Assembly (NCBI GenBank): GCA_963930655.1
Contig: OZ005620.1
Location: forward strand, 945,001 to 1,009,000
DNA length: 64,000 nucleotides
From: Myrica gale
Lineage: Eukaryota; Streptophyta; Magnoliopsida; Fagales; Myricaceae
Direction: 5' to 3'
Shown: piece by piece, positions 63,501 to 64,000 of the stretch
How positions within the stretch are numbered: the first letter of the stretch is position 1
Layout of the letters: each line of letters starts with the position of its first letter
Notes under the pieces: model-generated
What the model saw: the letters and a program-made list of their open reading frames with translations, nothing else
What the model was told of the DNA's origin: nothing
Database searches by the model: none
Position numbers and translations under genes: made by a program

Positions 63501-64000
63501 GTGAACACCAGACCAAGGATATGTTCGTTTTGAGTAAAAATGTAGGATTTTAGAGAAGTTGTGAATATTTATATTGAATAGTGTTTTGTTGGTGTTTGTG
63601 TAAAGTGGAGAGATAAATGATTTGAAATAATTGTTTAATAAAAAAGTATTTGAGTTATGTGAAAAATTATAGAGGGATAAAATTTATGTTGAATAAAAAA
63701 GTAAAAAGTTGTTGGAGATTGTGTAAAATGTATTGGTGTTTGTGTTTGAATTCTGAATATGTTCGGTGGTAGTTTTGTGAATGTATATGAATCCTGAAAA
63801 AAATTAGGAAACGAACATAACCCAAGAAAAAAAGTATGATAAGAAGAACGAGAAGGGAACAGACTACAATAAAAATGTAATGTGCACCTGTTTCTCCATT
63901 TCCTTGGTTATTGAGAACAGATCAAATTTGATATCTGTTTTTTGCATGTACAAAGCAAAAGCTTGCAGATTATGGATATCTGTCATCATCAAATCCTGAA
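60548..64000 (-). CDS. ABC1/UbiB-family (aarF-domain) kinase, 3' part
   Basis: The C-terminal 307 residues of an ABC1K atypical kinase; its 5' part lies beyond the right edge. Exons from the right: 64000-63888 (cut), 63296-63172, 62883-62773, 62330-62222, 61685-61567, 61271-61118, 60742-60548. Motifs in order: GYEFDFVREANAMDKIR, the hinge-like RVLVMEFINGIP, the catalytic HADPHPGN, metal-binding LLDYGQ (DFG equivalent), then a helical C-terminal region ending IHRHSFA. The family's KxGQ motif would lie upstream. Plant ABC1Ks act in plastids or mitochondria in quinone and lipid metabolism; without the N-terminus the location is unknown. The intron 61686-62221 has a GC donor. Confidence 0.92.
61686..62221 (-). 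other. GC-AG intron of the ABC1K gene
   Basis: After the codons for KGSE the donor reads GAG|GCAAGT, and the acceptor reads AAATCAG|GTT. Using GC keeps frame into VGLLDYGQ. The nearest GT, four bases on, would break it. GC-AG introns are a known minority class with an otherwise strong donor, as here. Confidence 0.75.
63518..63821. repeat. MITE-like element in ABC1K intron
   Basis: The stretch starts GATATGTTCGTTTT and ends AAACGAACATAAC, giving an inverted repeat of about 12 bp, and is AT-rich inside. CCAAG flanks it on both sides (63513-63517 and 63822-63826), a possible 5-bp target duplication. It lies in the intron between the first two visible ABC1K exons and resembles the repeats at 575-1172 and 24791-24957. 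Confidence 0.55.

Overview
The window is nuclear DNA of a flowering plant, almost certainly a eudicot. It has intron-rich genes with AT-rich introns, plant-only families (CDKG kinase, GTE bromodomain protein, a chloroplast NDPK, 4CL-like ligases ending in a peroxisomal signal), and abundant hAT, copia, TRIM and MITE-like debris. Base composition and gene families do not let me name the species. No CRISPR, rRNA or convincing tRNA was seen.

Layout. 1-3 kb: a perfect double G-box near the left edge, MITE-like repeats and a decayed Ty1/copia 5' end (LTR, primer-binding site, gag). 3-18.6 kb: three tandem same-strand copies of a 4-coumarate:CoA-ligase-like (AMP-forming) gene. Copies 2 (561 aa) and 3 (558 aa) look intact and share the same six-exon structure. 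Copy 1 is a pseudogene, broken by a TRIM element (with target-site duplication), frameshifts, a stop and a lost splice acceptor. A 1.76-kb hAT-like non-autonomous element and a second TRIM of the same family lie between copies 2 and 3. 20.8-23.3 kb (minus): a CDKG/PITSLRE-type cyclin-dependent kinase of 637 aa. 25.3-28.3 kb: a malate synthase pseudogene, 5'-truncated and split by a 1.3-kb solo LTR. 29.8-35.5 kb: two hAT relics with TTF-type zinc-finger/transposase pieces. 39.4-40.3 kb: a single-exon nuclear-type protein (DUF7950-like) whose upstream region carries a 275-bp tandem duplication. 44.6-49.3 kb: a ten-exon GTE8-like BET protein of 786 aa. 50.3-52.9 kb: a plastid 3-oxoacyl-ACP reductase (KAR/FabG) pseudogene hosting a hAT-type MITE. 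55.7-57.6 kb: a seven-exon chloroplast NDPK2-like gene of 234 aa. 58.2-59.5 kb (minus): a two-exon unknown protein of 171 aa. 60.5-64 kb (minus): the 3' seven exons of an ABC1/UbiB-family kinase running off the right edge, with one GC-AG intron.

How it fits together. There is no operon-like logic. The 4CL-like proteins and the malate synthase remnant all end in SRL, a peroxisomal targeting signal, and belong to acyl activation / beta-oxidation and the glyoxylate cycle, but their proximity may be chance. The clearest story is erosion: three metabolic genes (4CL-like copy 1, malate synthase, KAR) are being destroyed by transposon insertion and deletion, while the regulatory genes beside them (CDKG, GTE) keep complete reading frames. 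I found no convincing previously undescribed molecular system. The strongest leads are several element insertions with readable target-site duplications, the promoter duplication, the LTR-split malate synthase and the GC-AG intron. All exon borders were deduced by eye from GT/AG signals, frame continuity and family resemblance.
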